This document shows positions 12,233 through 24,543 of a stretch of DNA of 64,000 nucleotides, piece by piece. The notes under the pieces were generated by a model. The model was not told where the DNA came from and did not search any database. It saw only the letters and a program-made list of their open reading frames with translations. Made by a program: the position numbers and the translations under genes. Numbering within the stretch: the stretch's first letter is position 1; the number at the start of each line of letters is the position of its first letter. The DNA comes from Romanomermis culicivorax (Eukaryota; Nematoda; Enoplea; Mermithida; Mermithidae). The DNA is taken from the NCBI GenBank assembly GCA_963922205.1, contig CAWUHX010000017.1, positions 1,550,001 through 1,614,000 of the forward strand, written 5' to 3'.

Positions 12233-13030
12233 TGACATGGCGAGGCTGGCAGGACATCCCTTGCCTGCCTCAGCAGGGGGAGAGATGTTGTGATGAGGAC
12301 GTCACTCTTCTCTAGGGGGAATGTCATGATGCCCACATGCTGCCATCATGTGTTTTCCTCCAAACCCATTGACTTGGTATTTAATGCACAACTCATGGCA
12401 CCACACTTGGATATTTGTGAGGGGCACTGCTGCACTCGCTCAGGTGATGCAGGGCTGTGCAGTTGGTAGTAGTGCACTGCTACCACGTGATGCAACACAG
12501 GATACAAAAAGGTTGTCCTGAGAGGGGGCCCCTTGCCTGCCACAGCAGGGGGTGAGATGTTGTGATGAGGACGTCACTCTTCTCTAGGGAATGTCACCAT
12601 GCGCACATGCTGCCATGGTGCCTTTTCCTCTGAACCCGTAGACTTGATGTTTCACGCACAAGTCATGGCCCCACACTTGGATATTTGTGACAGGCACTGC
12701 TGCACCTGCTCAGGCCATGCAGGGCTGTGTAGTTGGTGGTAGTTCACTGCTACCACCCAGTGTGATACATGTTACATGGCGAGGGCTGGCAGGAGACCCC
12801 TTGCCTGCCTCAGCAAGGGGAGAAATGTTATGATGGGGACGCCACTCTTCTCTAGGGGGGATGTCATGATGCACACACGCTGCCATCATGCGTTTTCCTC
12901 TCAACCCGTAGACTTGATCTCTCACGCACAAGTCACCGCAACACACCTGCATATTTGTGACAGGCACTGCTGGACTTGCTCAGGCGATGCAGGGCTGTGC
13001 AGTTGGTGGTAGCGCACCGCTACCACCCCA
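12233..13030. repeat. Tandem repeat, three units of about 270 bp
   Basis: TTGCCTGCC recurs at 12261, 12533 and 12801 (periods 272 and 268). Each unit also contains CACTCTTCTCTAGGG, GGATATTTGTGA or a close form, CAGGGCTGTG and CACTGCTACCAC. The units are more GC-rich than their surroundings and lack a conserved long frame. It is a minisatellite of complex unit length. Confidence 0.85.
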
Positions 13031-14431
13031 TGCGAATGTAATGCCCAGTTGAGGGAATTGGTTGGGTTTCACTCTAATTTCTATGATACTTTTACTTGTC
13101 CAATCTAATCGGTCCACAAGGCCCCCAGGAGGATAACATGACAAAAGAGTACCCTAATAAATGACATTTAAATTGAAAATAATGTTGCTGACGGCTTTAT
13201 GGTTAGCATCCATGATAACGAATGTTCAGATCTCACACAATTACATGAGTCAAGCTTGTTCATAGGAATTGGCGAATAAATTAAAAACTGTGCTTCTTTC
13301 TTTTATATGGCTTCCTTCTGACCAGACCCTTAGTCCGTGGGGATCCCACTTCCGAAATTCTTCTTCCAACCAATCATCACTCTTTGCTTTATGCCCCTTC
13401 ATGTACTGTATGCTTGCCTAACCACACCTTTACGCTTCCTGACTATAGTATGCTTTACCACACCTTTTAGTGATATGCTTAGCTTCTCTGTCCATGTGCT
13501 CTGGATTTATTATAGGCTTTACCATGCCTACATGCTTCCTTCTTATTAACTACATGTGTATATGCTTCAGTAATGTAACGCAGCTACTGTTCCACTTGAG
13601 ACTGGTGTCTGGGTTGGGGTTTCCACATTTTATTACAGGACAGGTGTCTTTACGATTTAGGGGGATTACTGTACCTATGGGAAAGGTTTTGAGGACCTGG
13701 AGTGGGTTATTAGGGCAGGTGCCGATGTGTGAAGTAACTATGTAATGATTTTAGTTGGGTCAACAATGGTTCCTAGGTGGGAGAACGTTCAAAACAGAAC
13801 ACTTCAAAAGAATATACAGGAATGTCAATATGGGGAAACTCAGACATCCTTGAGAAAATACATCACAAAATAAAATTATGTACAGTAATCTGATATGCAT
13901 ATCTTACATTGTGAGTTTACACTGATGCATTAGCACTTCAAGGAAAAAATATAGTATAGTTTTTTGTCTTATTTGCCTACTGTACCTGGCTAGAGATTGG
14001 TACATGGAAAACAGTAATTATGTACATGAACATGGCTATGTAGTACTGATATAATTATGAAAGCAAACAATATGTATATGCAAATCATTTCAGTTTCATT
14101 TAAAATTATTGCCATATCTAACATCAGCGAAAAAACCTATTATATTCTTTTTGGATGACTTGTTCTGTGATTTGCATGGGCCACCTCATTGAAATTTCGC
14201 TTAGTTCTCAGAGACATTATGTTGAAGGCTAAGTTCATGCTGTGTTGGTCAGCTCTTTGCGTAATCATCACCGCACATTTTGGATTTAAATACAATTTTG
14301 TTACGAGAAATTCTGTGATAACTGCAGTTTTTTCAATTTCTGGACACCTCATGTATCCATTTCTTCGTCATTTTTGATATATATGTCAGGATATGGAAAT
14401 CATATTTTAGAAGTTTTTTTGTTACTTCGCA
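13031..14431. other. Spacer between the 270-bp tandem array and repeat copy B
   Basis: Moderately AT-rich. Around 13390-13560 the words ATGCTT, ACCACACC and ATGCTTCC recur irregularly, suggesting decayed short repeats. Open frames here (for example 13337-13549) are low-complexity and unsupported. No gene was recognised. Confidence 0.35.
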
Positions 14432-15245
14432 GGATTGACGTCTTGGCATGCCCTTGTCACGTGCTGCTCAATTTCCCCAATGTCACTTGATCCAAATCAT
14501 GTTGATATTTTGTTTTCCTTCACATTTTTGTTTTACAACTCATTCATTTTCTGTTTGTTTTGTTTATTATTTTTCTGCACATGCATTTTGTGTTCTTTTT
14601 TATATTTTTCATGCATTTTATGTTTCGTTTTATTGTATCTTTATTTTTCTATGCACGTGGGCTTCAGTGCGCCCTTTAGCTATAAACTTCCGCCAAAATG
14701 TGCTTCATGGGCACATGGCTATTTTTCGTGCATTCCATGCACCTATTATTAAAAAAATTAGCGTCGTTTTTGTTACGCAAAAACGACTAGCTAAGAAGTT
14801 TAGCTAAAGACGCTCATATGCTTAGCATAGGCACTGAAGTTGGCCCCAAGGCTAAATGCATGTGAGCGAAAAAATGTCTATGTGCTCGTAGGCATCTTCT
14901 GCATCACCTCTAGCTGCAGAAGTTAGCTTGGATGCTGAAAACTCCCCCCAAGCTGGTGCTGTAATTTTTTGCTCATTCTGGGTTTACCCCTGCATCCAAA
15001 TTTTTGTCAGCATCTGCCGCCTTTCCCCTAATTTAAATAAATTTGAATATTCTTTTACTTACTGCGTTCGCCACCTTATTCTACACACAGTACCCGTGGC
15101 CTGCACCATGCCAGGTTACTGCCTGCACCCCGATTGCTGAAAATAAGCGAGAGTTGCCTCCCGATCACCAATACCCATTGTCATAGAATCGAGTGGATCA
15201 CATCCCTGTTCCTTGCCTGAAAACCGAAAGTTCCCAGGGACCTAC
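14432..15245. repeat. Copy B of the 1.25-kb repeat, left part, split by the retroelement
   Basis: Homologous to 10940-11730. Alignment stops exactly at the CTAC that precedes the 5' LTR at 15246 and resumes after the 3' LTR at 24544. Confidence 0.7.
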
Positions 15246-16142
15246 TGTAACGTACCTGCTAAAGCAGTACTGTAAATATGTAGCATACTGTATGTGATAG
15301 ACATTTATTAGATATTATTTTATTTTGGCATTTTATCGTCTCAAGGGTGTCTGGGATTCACACCCAAACATTCCTATAAAATTACGTGAAGTACTTTATT
15401 TTGATCCGTTCACACCCCGGTAGCCCAATTAAGATGCCCTAATTAATTTGCACAAACGGCAGCTGTTCCCCTAGAACCTACACCAAACCACACATTCCAC
15501 AGCTACCGTAATCCCCCGTAAAAATCGTAAACAACACCTGCACACAGTAAAATACATAGAAGCCCCACCAGACAGTAGTCTCGAGTGTAACGGTAGCGGC
15601 GGCCCCACAAAACATGTGTATACAGGGAAACCGATACAGGAAGCATGCACAGAAGCACAAAGGTGTGGCCAAGCCCACCGTAGAAAGCAAGCAAAGCACA
15701 GAAAGCATACAGTACCAGGAAAGCATTAGAGAGGCGTAACTAAGTAAGCATAAAAAACGTAGCAGGAAACGACGATTGGCGGAAGAAGATGGACAGAAGC
15801 TCGACCTCCCGCGACGCCCAGGGAGTGGCCAAAATCGCTGTATAAAAGAAGAAGCAAAGCATGATTTGATCATTCTTCTTATTCTTGTAATTTTTGATTT
15901 CAACTTCCACGCTCGCCCCGTCCTTTTTATATATTTGCAAGCGGCCAATTATTCGAAAGCAACCTAAACCGAGGCCCCGTTCGTATTATAAATCGAAACG
16001 CGTTTGTATTGTCGACGTTCAAGCAACCGTCGATCATTCGTATATTATCACCCCTTATTGTACCGCCCGTGCCCCTTTTTGTCCCCGCCGTATCCACCGA
16101 TTGGTTAGAAGTAAAGTACCTCACACAAATCTGGTTGTTACA
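15246..16142 (+). repeat. 5' LTR, 897 bp
   Basis: Starts TGTAACGTACC and ends GTTGTTACA. It has the same length as the 3' LTR and a near-identical sequence. It holds a TATA box at offset 596 and is preceded by the CTAC target duplication. Confidence 0.95.
15841..15848 (+). promoter_or_regulatory. TATA box in the 5' LTR
   Basis: TATAAAAG lies about 300 bp before the LTR end and is exactly conserved at 24242-24249 in the 3' LTR. The position fits a U3 promoter, with transcription starting some 25-30 bp downstream. Confidence 0.6.
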
Positions 16143-16147
16143 TATTT

Positions 16148-16165
16148 TGGTGACCGTACCATTAC
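16148..16165 (+). promoter_or_regulatory. Candidate primer binding site
   Basis: A TGG-initiated sequence (TGGTGACCG...) begins 5 nt after the 5' LTR end, where a tRNA 3' end would anneal to prime minus-strand DNA. I did not assign the tRNA. Confidence 0.45.
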
Positions 16166-16385
16166 GTTAACCACTGGAACTCCCTGCCCCCAATTAGGTG
16201 TACTCTTATCTGGGCATTTAGAAGCATTCGATAATACAGTAGTAATCATTTCCTACAGTAAGACAGTATTCGTAGAAAGCAAACTGGAAATCCCCTCCAA
16301 TGAGACATTAAGCGATACATTTAAACGAATACAGCATGAAGCAAAAATTGAAGCATTTAAGCAGAAATCCCAACGTAAACCAAGA

Positions 16386-17906
16386 ATGACCCACCAAACG
16401 CAAGATCATTTAGGAGAAATCGTTAGAGAGCAGATAAACGATTTATTCTCAGAACATTTTCGTACCCTACGCACACAATTGAATCAGAATACAGTAAACC
16501 CTACCCTAATAGACGATCTAAGAACAGCAAACATTCGTAATAACATGGCAAATAATTTCTACGCGAAACCTACAGTATTCACGGGCGGCGTGAGCCAACA
16601 TTTTGGTGAATGGAACAAAAGATTAGAACAATTCATGGCACTCCAAGGCATGAAAGATACAGACGTACAGTTAAAGTTGGCATGTTTAGAAATTCATTTA
16701 GGAGGAGCCGGGTTAGCAAAATTCAAAAGTTTAGCAAACTCCGAAAACCCTCCCCACACATACGAACAGTATAAAGTTGCATTACAGGCATTTTTCCCAA
16801 ACAATAGAGAAAATGAGCTACATCAACAATTCTTACGCGAAAGAAAGTAAAAGCGATCAGAAACAGTGACTGAATTCTTATTTGATCTAGAACATCTCGC
16901 AACCCTCGCCTACCCTAACTTTAACACAGACGCACGAGAAATGATCATAAAACCCCTCTTTGTAGAAAGCATGCAAAACGAAATCAGGGAAGCAATTAAG
17001 TATAGAAGGTTCGCAACTCTAAAAGAAATGTCAGACGAAGCAGCTTACATTGAACAGCAAATCCTTAGAAACGAGTTAAAATCTAACGTCCTCCCCTTCA
17101 TACCCCCAAAACCCGAACCCATCTTTTCCCTAACCGAAAATACAGATCAACAGGACCTTTTGCATCAGTTAGAACAACAAGTAAAAGATTTACAGTTGCA
17201 GATCAAACAAAAACCTCAACCCCCACAACAGAGTAGCTACAACAATTTCAGTAACAATACTTTCAGCAGGAATAATGCTTACAGGAACAATACCACCCCT
17301 AGGCAGCCCACATGCTTCCAGTGTGGACAAATTGGACACGTAGCTCGTAATTGTAAATCAGTAGGCACCCGAAAATCATGTGAAATCTGTTTCCGTAATA
17401 ATCACAGTACGCGTGATTGTAAAAGCCGATGCATCCACTGCTCCCAAACAGGACATAGATCTGATAACTGGCTTTCCAAACCCTACTCAAATTTTCAATG
17501 TTTCATATGCAAGCAGAGAGGTCATACAAGCAGATACTGTCCAAATCAACAGAGTCGTAATCTTCAAAATTGCATTGAGTACAGGCAACCCCAACCCCTC
17601 ATGGACATTGACAACCCCGCATTTTACTCAAAATTACCCGCCATAACTAACGGCCCTCAGACTACTTTAGGAACTATCATGCCCAACACCCACCGCCGTA
17701 GTGACGAATACGTCCTTGATCTGGACGTACCCGATTGGTGCGCCATGTCACCACCCCCCACGCCTGAAGCTGCAAAAATCGAAAAATCGCCACCCACCAT
17801 CCCCGTAGGCTACAAGATCCCCCAAAAGCAAGACACTACGCCGCCCACCCCCCCCAAACCCTGTCGAAAACAGGCTGCAACTTGTTATCCCTTCTCCATG
17901 GCCTGA
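16386..17906 (+). pseudogene. gag: gag of the LTR retroelement, interrupted by a stop
   Basis: Encodes the structural polyprotein that forms the particle and binds RNA. The first internal ATG is at 16386; the frame is also open upstream into the LTR. An in-frame TAA at 16848-16850 splits it, and the same frame continues to TGA at 17904-17906. The C-terminal half has four zinc-knuckle units (about 17310-17540). Three keep the C-X2-C-X4-H-X4-C pattern; in the third, the last cysteine is replaced by tryptophan. A glutamine-rich coiled segment precedes them and a proline-rich tail follows. Four knuckles is more than the one or two typical of Gypsy gags. Confidence 0.8.
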
Positions 17907-18147
17907 CCCCCGAACCCTACCAATTTTGCCCCCCCCAAACACTTCTACCAACTCCCACAAGTAAGCAAGTCTACACCCCATCCCATAACTCAACTTCTAA
18001 AGTTTTACAGAATGTTCAGATTGCAAACCGGCCACCCCCCCCCAGCTCAAAATCGCAAAACGACAACACCAAAAGCCCCAACACCAAACCGGCCACAACG
18101 AAAACATACAGTGCCCCGCCGCCTCCACTAAAACATTCTATTGGCCG

Positions 18148-19844
18148 ATGTTTTGTATTTTTCTTTGTATAATAATCCCCACATCGTGTAGTGCCCAATT
18201 TCAGATGTGTGGAACTTCATTGAGCGGTCACTCAGTCAGCATACCAAAACTTGTATCATGCATGCCCCCTTCCACAGTAGACAAACCCATACAGACATTC
18301 GGAAAAATCTATATCCCCTCCACTAAGCCCCACATTACAGATGCATACAAATGCAGTGTTCGCAAATGCAAAATTTGTACTAGTACAGGATTTTTTGGAT
18401 CAAAAGGTATTGTCTTCGACCAAACCGAAATGCAAAATCTAACCCCACATGTTTGTAAGGCAGTCGTTATAGACAAAGAACACAACCGTCAAAAATTATA
18501 CGAAACCCAACAAGGATTTTGGTCAACAAATAACTCCCTAAGCGTGGAATACACATGGTGTTGTACAGACCATTGTACCTCGGTCACTAACGTCATCATA
18601 GAAATAGGACAAATATCATCTTGGAATGGAAAATCTATGACAGGTACATTAGGTGACCTAGGGTCATGCAAACTGACATCAGGTAATTGTGTCACAGCCG
18701 ACGGATCCATTATCTGGAATGAAACAGCATTTGAAAACTTATGCCCTTTCGAATACAAAAATACACATCCCATCAAACTCACGCAAACACACATGATAAT
18801 AGAAGAGCTACAAGGTGCATTCTCGGTTAAAAATACAGCTTTTCGAACCCCCATTGCCCAGAAATCCAAGACAGCATTCTAACCGAACAAGGCATTATTG
18901 TACAATTAGACAAAAGCACACCACATCATAACGCATTTTTAACCCCAAAAACCAATGAAACTCATACTACACTATACGATTTTGACGATTTTGAACCCAT
19001 TAATGCAAAACTAAACTATCTAGCAGACAAAATCCAGGAATTCGAAATTCAAAATTTCAAAAATGTATGGAATGAATTATGCAGACAGGCACAGTGTCAC
19101 CTTGATCTCGTATGGCAAATTTTGCATCTTGATGCAACCCTTGGAGCCCGTGCATTCCTACAGCGAACCGACATCATAGCAGAATTCACAGGAGAAGCCC
19201 TCACAGTCTGGCCCTGCAAGCAGGTAAACGCATCCAAAGTCTTTTACAACCACAAAATCAACCAAACATGCTACAAACTTTTGCCCATTCTCGTGGGAAC
19301 CCAACTCATGTTTTCAAATCCAGGAGGCAACGATTTGACCCCTTTTTCACAAACCGTTGACTGCCATCACATGCATGTAGCCCTTTACAACAGAATAATA
19401 CATGGGTAAGTGAAACAGGATCCCCGCATGTCACAAATTTACCTTTAGAAATCGTCTGGAACCCAAATTTCTCCCTTTTTCATTTTAATACACCCGCCAT
19501 TTTTCATGATCAATTTGCAACTATTTCAACCAACTAACTTTTTTTGAAACAATACATTTACAAAACTCACACACTGGAAAACGTTGTCAAAAAACTCGTC
19601 AATTACACCGCCCAAATGTCTCTCAATTCCGATACAGTTTACAACATGATCTCAGGCACTGGCCAAGCACTCGGAAATACCCTCTCTGGTGCTGGTCAAG
19701 GCATAGAACATGTAATAACCGGTACCACCCAAAGTCTCACAGACGGATTAAACAATTTACTCAAAGGACCCCTACAAATAATTATAAATCTAGCCGTTAT
19801 TACTGTAGTTATTGCAGGCGTCTTTTATTCTTTTCTCATTCTCC
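18148..19844 (+). pseudogene. Envelope-like glycoprotein region between gag and protease
   Basis: The frame starting at 18148 opens with a hydrophobic signal-peptide-like segment and continues as a cysteine-rich sequence with several N-glycosylation sequons to 18882. The same kind of sequence then continues in a second frame to 19409 and a third from about 19544, so at least two frame changes, plus a TAA near 19535, break it. It closes with a glycine/serine-rich membrane-proximal stretch and a strong membrane helix (about 19775-19844) followed by basic residues. This is the layout of a class I or III viral fusion glycoprotein: signal, ectodomain, anchor and short tail. I could not assign a viral family from sequence alone. 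An alternative is a non-envelope membrane protein captured by the element. Confidence 0.6.
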
Positions 19845-22800
19845 GAAAATATTTCCCCTCTCCAAAACATCATGCCACAAATGAACATGCAAATGAAATA
19901 CCATCAAACAGCAGACATTTACACGAGACCATTCCCCCATCATTCGGCCATGCACTTTTAGAATTAGCTAATCATCGTGGGGCACAAACGCAGCAGAAAT
20001 ACGTCCTTGTCGATATTGATACCCCCCGAACTCCTGCAATCGAACTCATTAATCAAATTCACCAATCTGCATCAAATAAGCCACCCCAAAATGTACCTGA
20101 GAAACATACCCCTCATATTCCAATCACACTTAACGGCAAGTTAATGACAAAAGGCATGATTGATACTGGTGCAGTCTACTCACTCATTGATTCACCGATC
20201 GCCCAACTTTTGCAGTTAGACATGAAACCCCCGCTAGTCCAAGCAAAAGCAGCAAATAATCTCCCAATTCACTTTGTAGGGACCACTTTTGTCACTGTGA
20301 CAGCCCAAACAATCCAGGAAACAATCATGGTCCATGTCCAAAAAGATTGCACAGCAGACATCCTTCTAGGCAAAAACTTTCTCAGTCGATTTTCGGAATA
20401 TACTATCAACAATCAAAAGTCCCAGGTCAAATTTGGCAATGTCATACTACCTTGTGACAGCCTAGAATACAGCCCACTTTCGACCCGTGGTGGAACTTAT
20501 TTAGACGAGAAATTAGAATTACCACCCTGTACAGTAACCGAATTTACTGTCCCCTTGCCCAAATCATACCTACAAGTTAAACAGCTCAAATTCACTCCGA
20601 AACCCAAGCAGAATCCCAAAGTCCATTTCGCAGCTTGTATCTCGGAAAATCAAAACAGTTGCATACGCATATCTGTCCTGAACACACAAGAAACAGCCCA
20701 AATTCTTTACCCTGGAACATGCATTGGTAGAGTCTCCTGTTACATTCCAAAACAAAATGCTCCCGCTAACGTAACCCCCTCCACCCAAAACCAGCCCAAC
20801 CGTTTTGATACATTTACATGGTTAAAAGAAAATGTTAATTTAGCCTCCAGTGACCTGACAGAAGCAGAAAAAACGCAACTCCTACGGGCCCTATCGAAGT
20901 ATCCCACATTATATGCTAAATCCAAAATGGACATAGGTAGAACCACTCTTGTTTCACATACCATTGACACCAATGGCTCCCAACCCCTACGTAGACAACT
21001 TTATCGGACTTCCCCAAAAGAAAAGCAAATCATACAAGCAGAAGTTGAGCAACTCGCAGCAACAGGTGTCATAAGCCAAAGCAATTCCCCATGGTGTACC
21101 AACACAGTTTTAGTCCCCAAAAAAAGATGGAGGCCATCGTCTATGCATTGATTTTCGAGGCCTCAATAAAGTAACCAAAAAAGATACATATCCCTTGCCC
21201 CGGATAGACGAAATTCTAGACACCCTCCGTGGAATGAAATATTTTACGTCCCTTGACCAATCCAATGCATACTATTCCATTCCCATAGCACAAGCAGACA
21301 GAGAAAAAACGGCCTTTAATTGCTCAGCTGGCCAGTATCAATTCAATTACCTCCCCTTTGGACTCACCAATGCCCCAGCCACATTCCAAAGGTTAATGGA
21401 TGTTATTCTTTCGGGTCTGCAATGGAACACATGCCTTGTATATCTCGACGATGTTTTGGTATTCGCAGACTCCCATGCCCAAATGCTGGAACGTTTAGAC
21501 ACTATTCTTGCCCGATTCTCACAAGCAGGCCTTAAACTAAACATACAAAAATGCAAATTCTGTCAGCCCCAAGTCCAATACTTAGGCCACGTCATTTTTC
21601 AGCAAGGCATTTCACCAGATCCCCATAAGGTACAGGCCATCTATGACATACCCACGCCCAAAAGCTCAAAAGAAGTTGAGTCATTCCTTGGCCTACCCTC
21701 GTATTATCGCAGATTCATCCCAAATTGCTCTCAAGTTTCTAGCCCACTCACATCCTTACTCAAAAAGAATTGGGAATTTTCCTGGGGCCCCGAACAGCAA
21801 AACGCATTCACCAAGCTAAAATAATTACTCATTCATGCCCCAATACTCCAGCATCCCGATTTCACAAAACCATTTATTCTGCAAACTGACGCCTCGAAAC
21901 TCGGAATCGGCGCCATCCTCAGTCAGCTAGATAGTAAAGGTCCGGATCGCCCCATTGCTTTTGGAAGCCGCACATTGAAACCCACAGAACGCAACTACCC
22001 GATCACTGAGTTAGAAACCCTTGCAGTAGTTGAGTTTGTCAAGTATTTCCGCCCCTACCTTTTCCAGCAACATGTTATTGTACACACTGACCATACAGCA
22101 GTTCAGGCAGTCTTACAGAAGGAAAACCCGTCCCCTCGCATTGCCCGTTGGGGATTAGCCCTCTCCGGAATTCAGCTAGACATTCGCCCTAAGAAAGGCA
22201 CTGCTAACCGCAACGCAGATGCAGTTTCTCGATTCCCCTCACAGACAGCAAAGCAATCCTTTGATATTGAGCAATTAGAAACCCGCCCCGAAATATCCAC
22301 CATCAATTCTGTTCTTGAGGCTGAAGCAACTGAACAAGAAGAACAACAGAAAAACTTTGCCGAACTCCAACGCACTGACCCAACTGTCAAAAGTATTTTA
22401 GCAAAAATCGCCCAAAAACACCCCCTTACCCTGATCAAATTCGCAGTGCATCAAAACATCCTCTTCCGTATAGTCGACAAACAGGCAAAACTATACATTC
22501 CCAAGTCGCAAGTCCAGCATCTCATCGCCTCACATCATGACAGCAAATTTACAGGTCATTTTGCTGCCAGGAAAACTTTACACTTGCTCAGACAAAAATA
22601 TTTTTGGCCCCAAATGAGCCGTGATATCAAACGTTACTGCAAAACTTGCCACCCATGCCAGACACAGAAAGCCCTCAGGCACAAAGTGCATGCAAATTTA
22701 GTACCAATTCAGCCGACTGGCCCATTTGATCGAGTCGGTGTTGATTGCATGGGACCGTTACCCCTCACTGAAGACGGCAACCGATTCATTGTCGTTTTCA

Positions 22801-23606
22801 TCGATTATTTCACAAAGTATGTAGAGGCATTCCCGACCCCTGACATCACTGCAGCCACTATTGCCAAGCTATTCGTAACCAAAATTGTTTGCCGTCATGG
22901 GTCCCCAAAAATCATCCATTGTGATCGTGGCTCCGATTTTGTCTCCGATCTTTTCTCACGGATAACTAGTTTATGCAATACTCAGAAAATTCACACCACC
23001 CCATATCATCCCATTGCCAATGGAGAAGTTGAGCGTTGCAACCAAACCCTAGCCACCCGTATCCGCATGTACATCAATTCAAATCACACTGATTGGGATA
23101 CTTATCTCCCATATGCCGTTTTTTCGATCAACATTCATAAAAATGATAGCACTTCGTATCCCCCATTTGAATTACTCCACGGTAGGCAAGCTAATCTGCG
23201 GTCAGACCCAGCCTTAAATTTTTTCCCCATGTCCTACATGGTTGATTTAGACGATTACGCCCTTTGTGTAAAATCGCATTTTACAGAAGCACTCTCCACC
23301 GTGCAGAACAGTTTACAGAAAGCTCAAGACCACTACACCCATCAGTATAACAAGCATGCTCAGAACATACACTACAAGGCAGGTGATCCTATTCTCTACA
23401 AGAATCACTCGTGTAAACAAGGGCTGACTCCCAAATTCCTCCCTCGCCAAAACGGACCCTATACAGTTACAAATTTCATGTACCCCAACGTTACACTTAA
23501 ACACCCCCATAAGGATATTACATTTACGGTGCATGTAAACGAGACAACCCCTTTCTACCCTCGGAAAGCAACTATCGAACCTACCCCCACCCCTTCTCAA
23601 CCTTGA
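19544..23606 (+). pseudogene. pol: pro-pol: protease, reverse transcriptase, RNase H, integrase (broken)
   Basis: The frame from 19544 carries the glycoprotein anchor and then, without a stop, an aspartic protease with D-T-G at 20162-20170. RT follows. The frame changes near 21124-21130, at a run of A residues; the palm motif YLDD is at 21441-21452. An in-frame TAA interrupts at 21822-21824, at the start of the RT-RNase H connection. RNase H (about 21840-22250) and integrase follow to TGA at 23604-23606. The integrase has the HHCC zinc region, catalytic D (22743), D (22923) and E (23031) with 35 residues between the last two, and a C-terminal GPY module. Domain order RT-RH-IN is Ty3/Gypsy. 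As sequenced, it cannot yield one intact polyprotein. Confidence 0.88.
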
Positions 23607-23633
23607 AAGCCTTGAACGAGGACGTTCAACTCC

Positions 23634-23646
23634 GGAAGGAGGGAAA
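23634..23646 (+). promoter_or_regulatory. Polypurine tract
   Basis: GGAAGGAGGGAAA, all purines, abuts the 3' LTR at 23647. It is the plus-strand DNA primer site of LTR elements. Confidence 0.85.
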
Positions 23647-24543
23647 TGTAATGTACCTGCTAAAGCAGTACTGTAAATATGTAGCATACTGTATGTGATA
23701 GACATTTATTAGATATTATTTTATTTTCGCATTTTATCATCTCAAGGGTGTCTGGGATTCACACCCAAACATTCCTATAAAATTACGTGAAGTACTTTAT
23801 TTTGATCCGTTCACACCCCGGTAGCCCAATTAAGATGCCCTAATTAATTTGCACAAATGGCAGCTGTTCCCCTAGAACCTACACCAAACCACACATTCCA
23901 CAGCTACCGTAATCCCCCGTAAAAATCGTAAACAACACCTGCACACAGTAAAATACATAGAAGCCCCACCAGACAGTAGTCTCGAGTGTAACAGTAGCGG
24001 CGGCCCCACAAAACATGTGTATACAGGGAAACCGATACAGGAAGCATGCACAGAAGCACAAAGGTGTGGCCAAGCCCACCGTAGAAAGCAAGCAAAGCAC
24101 AGAAAGCATACAGCACCAGGAAAGCATTAGAGAGGCGTAACTAAGTAAGCATAAAAAGCGTAGCAGGAAACGACGATTGGCGGAAGAAGATGGACAGAAG
24201 CTCGACCTCCCGCGATGCCCAGGGAGTGGCCAAAATCGCCGTATAAAAGAAGAAGCAAAGCATGATTTGATCATTCTTCTTATTCTTGTAATTTTTGATT
24301 TCAACTTACACGCTCGCCGCGTCCTTTTTATATATTTGCAAGCGGCCAATTATTCGAAAGCAACCTAAACCGAGGCCCCGTTCGTATTATAAATCGAAAC
24401 GCATTTGTATTGTCGACGTTCAAGTGACCGTCGATCATTCGTATATTATAGCCCCGTATTGTACCGCCCGTGCCCCTTTTTGTCCCCGCCGTATCGACCG
24501 ATTGGTTAGAAGTAAAGTACCTCACACAAATCTGGTCATTACA
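23647..24543 (+). repeat. 3' LTR, 897 bp
   Basis: Starts TGTAATGTACC and ends TCATTACA, followed by the CTAC duplication at 24544-24547. It pairs with the 5' LTR over its full length without indels. Confidence 0.95.

Larger units (their letters stand above)
15246..24543 (+). mobile_element. Near-complete Ty3/Gypsy LTR retroelement with order gag - env-like - pro/RT/RH/IN
   Basis: Two 897-bp LTRs begin TGTAA and end TTACA, and CTAC is duplicated at 15242-15245 and 24544-24547. A primer-binding-site candidate follows the 5' LTR and a purine tract precedes the 3' LTR. In the 7.5-kb interior, gag has CCHC knuckles, followed by a cysteine-rich secreted or membrane glycoprotein-like region. Then come an aspartic protease (DTG), RT with YLDD, RNase H and an integrase with D-D(35)E and a GPY module. 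RT-RH-IN order places it in Ty3/Gypsy. The LTRs differ at roughly 20 positions by eye, so the insertion is young on an evolutionary scale, yet the coding regions have several stops and frame changes. Either they are natural lesions in a copy moved by enzymes from elsewhere, or some are assembly errors. An env-like region ahead of pol is the unusual point. Confidence 0.92.

Noticed and set aside
12233-13030. Possible rRNA spacer or RNA gene because of higher GC
   Set aside because: No rRNA or structured RNA motif was recognised; the three-unit tandem structure explains the composition.
13337-13745. Overlapping plus-strand frames as a membrane protein gene
   Set aside because: Hydrophobicity follows from T-rich low-complexity DNA; frames overlap and lack a conserved motif.
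14435-14807. Cys/Phe-rich frames at 14.4-14.8 kb as a membrane protein
   Set aside because: They lie in repeat copy B, and the corresponding T-rich part of copy A does not preserve the frame.
15478-15948. 156-codon minus-strand frame within the 5' LTR, repeated in the 3' LTR
   Set aside because: Its conservation is explained by LTR identity; the strand is opposite to the element and no motif is visible.
16848-16850. Reassigned stop codon (TAA read as an amino acid) to explain the in-frame TAA codons
   Set aside because: The host genes in this window end at TAA (3593, 52456) and TAG (27138) exactly where the proteins should end, so the standard code applies.
18489-18869. 126-codon minus-strand frame opposite the glycoprotein region
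   Set aside because: It is antisense to the env-like frame with cysteine and stop distribution expected of a shadow.
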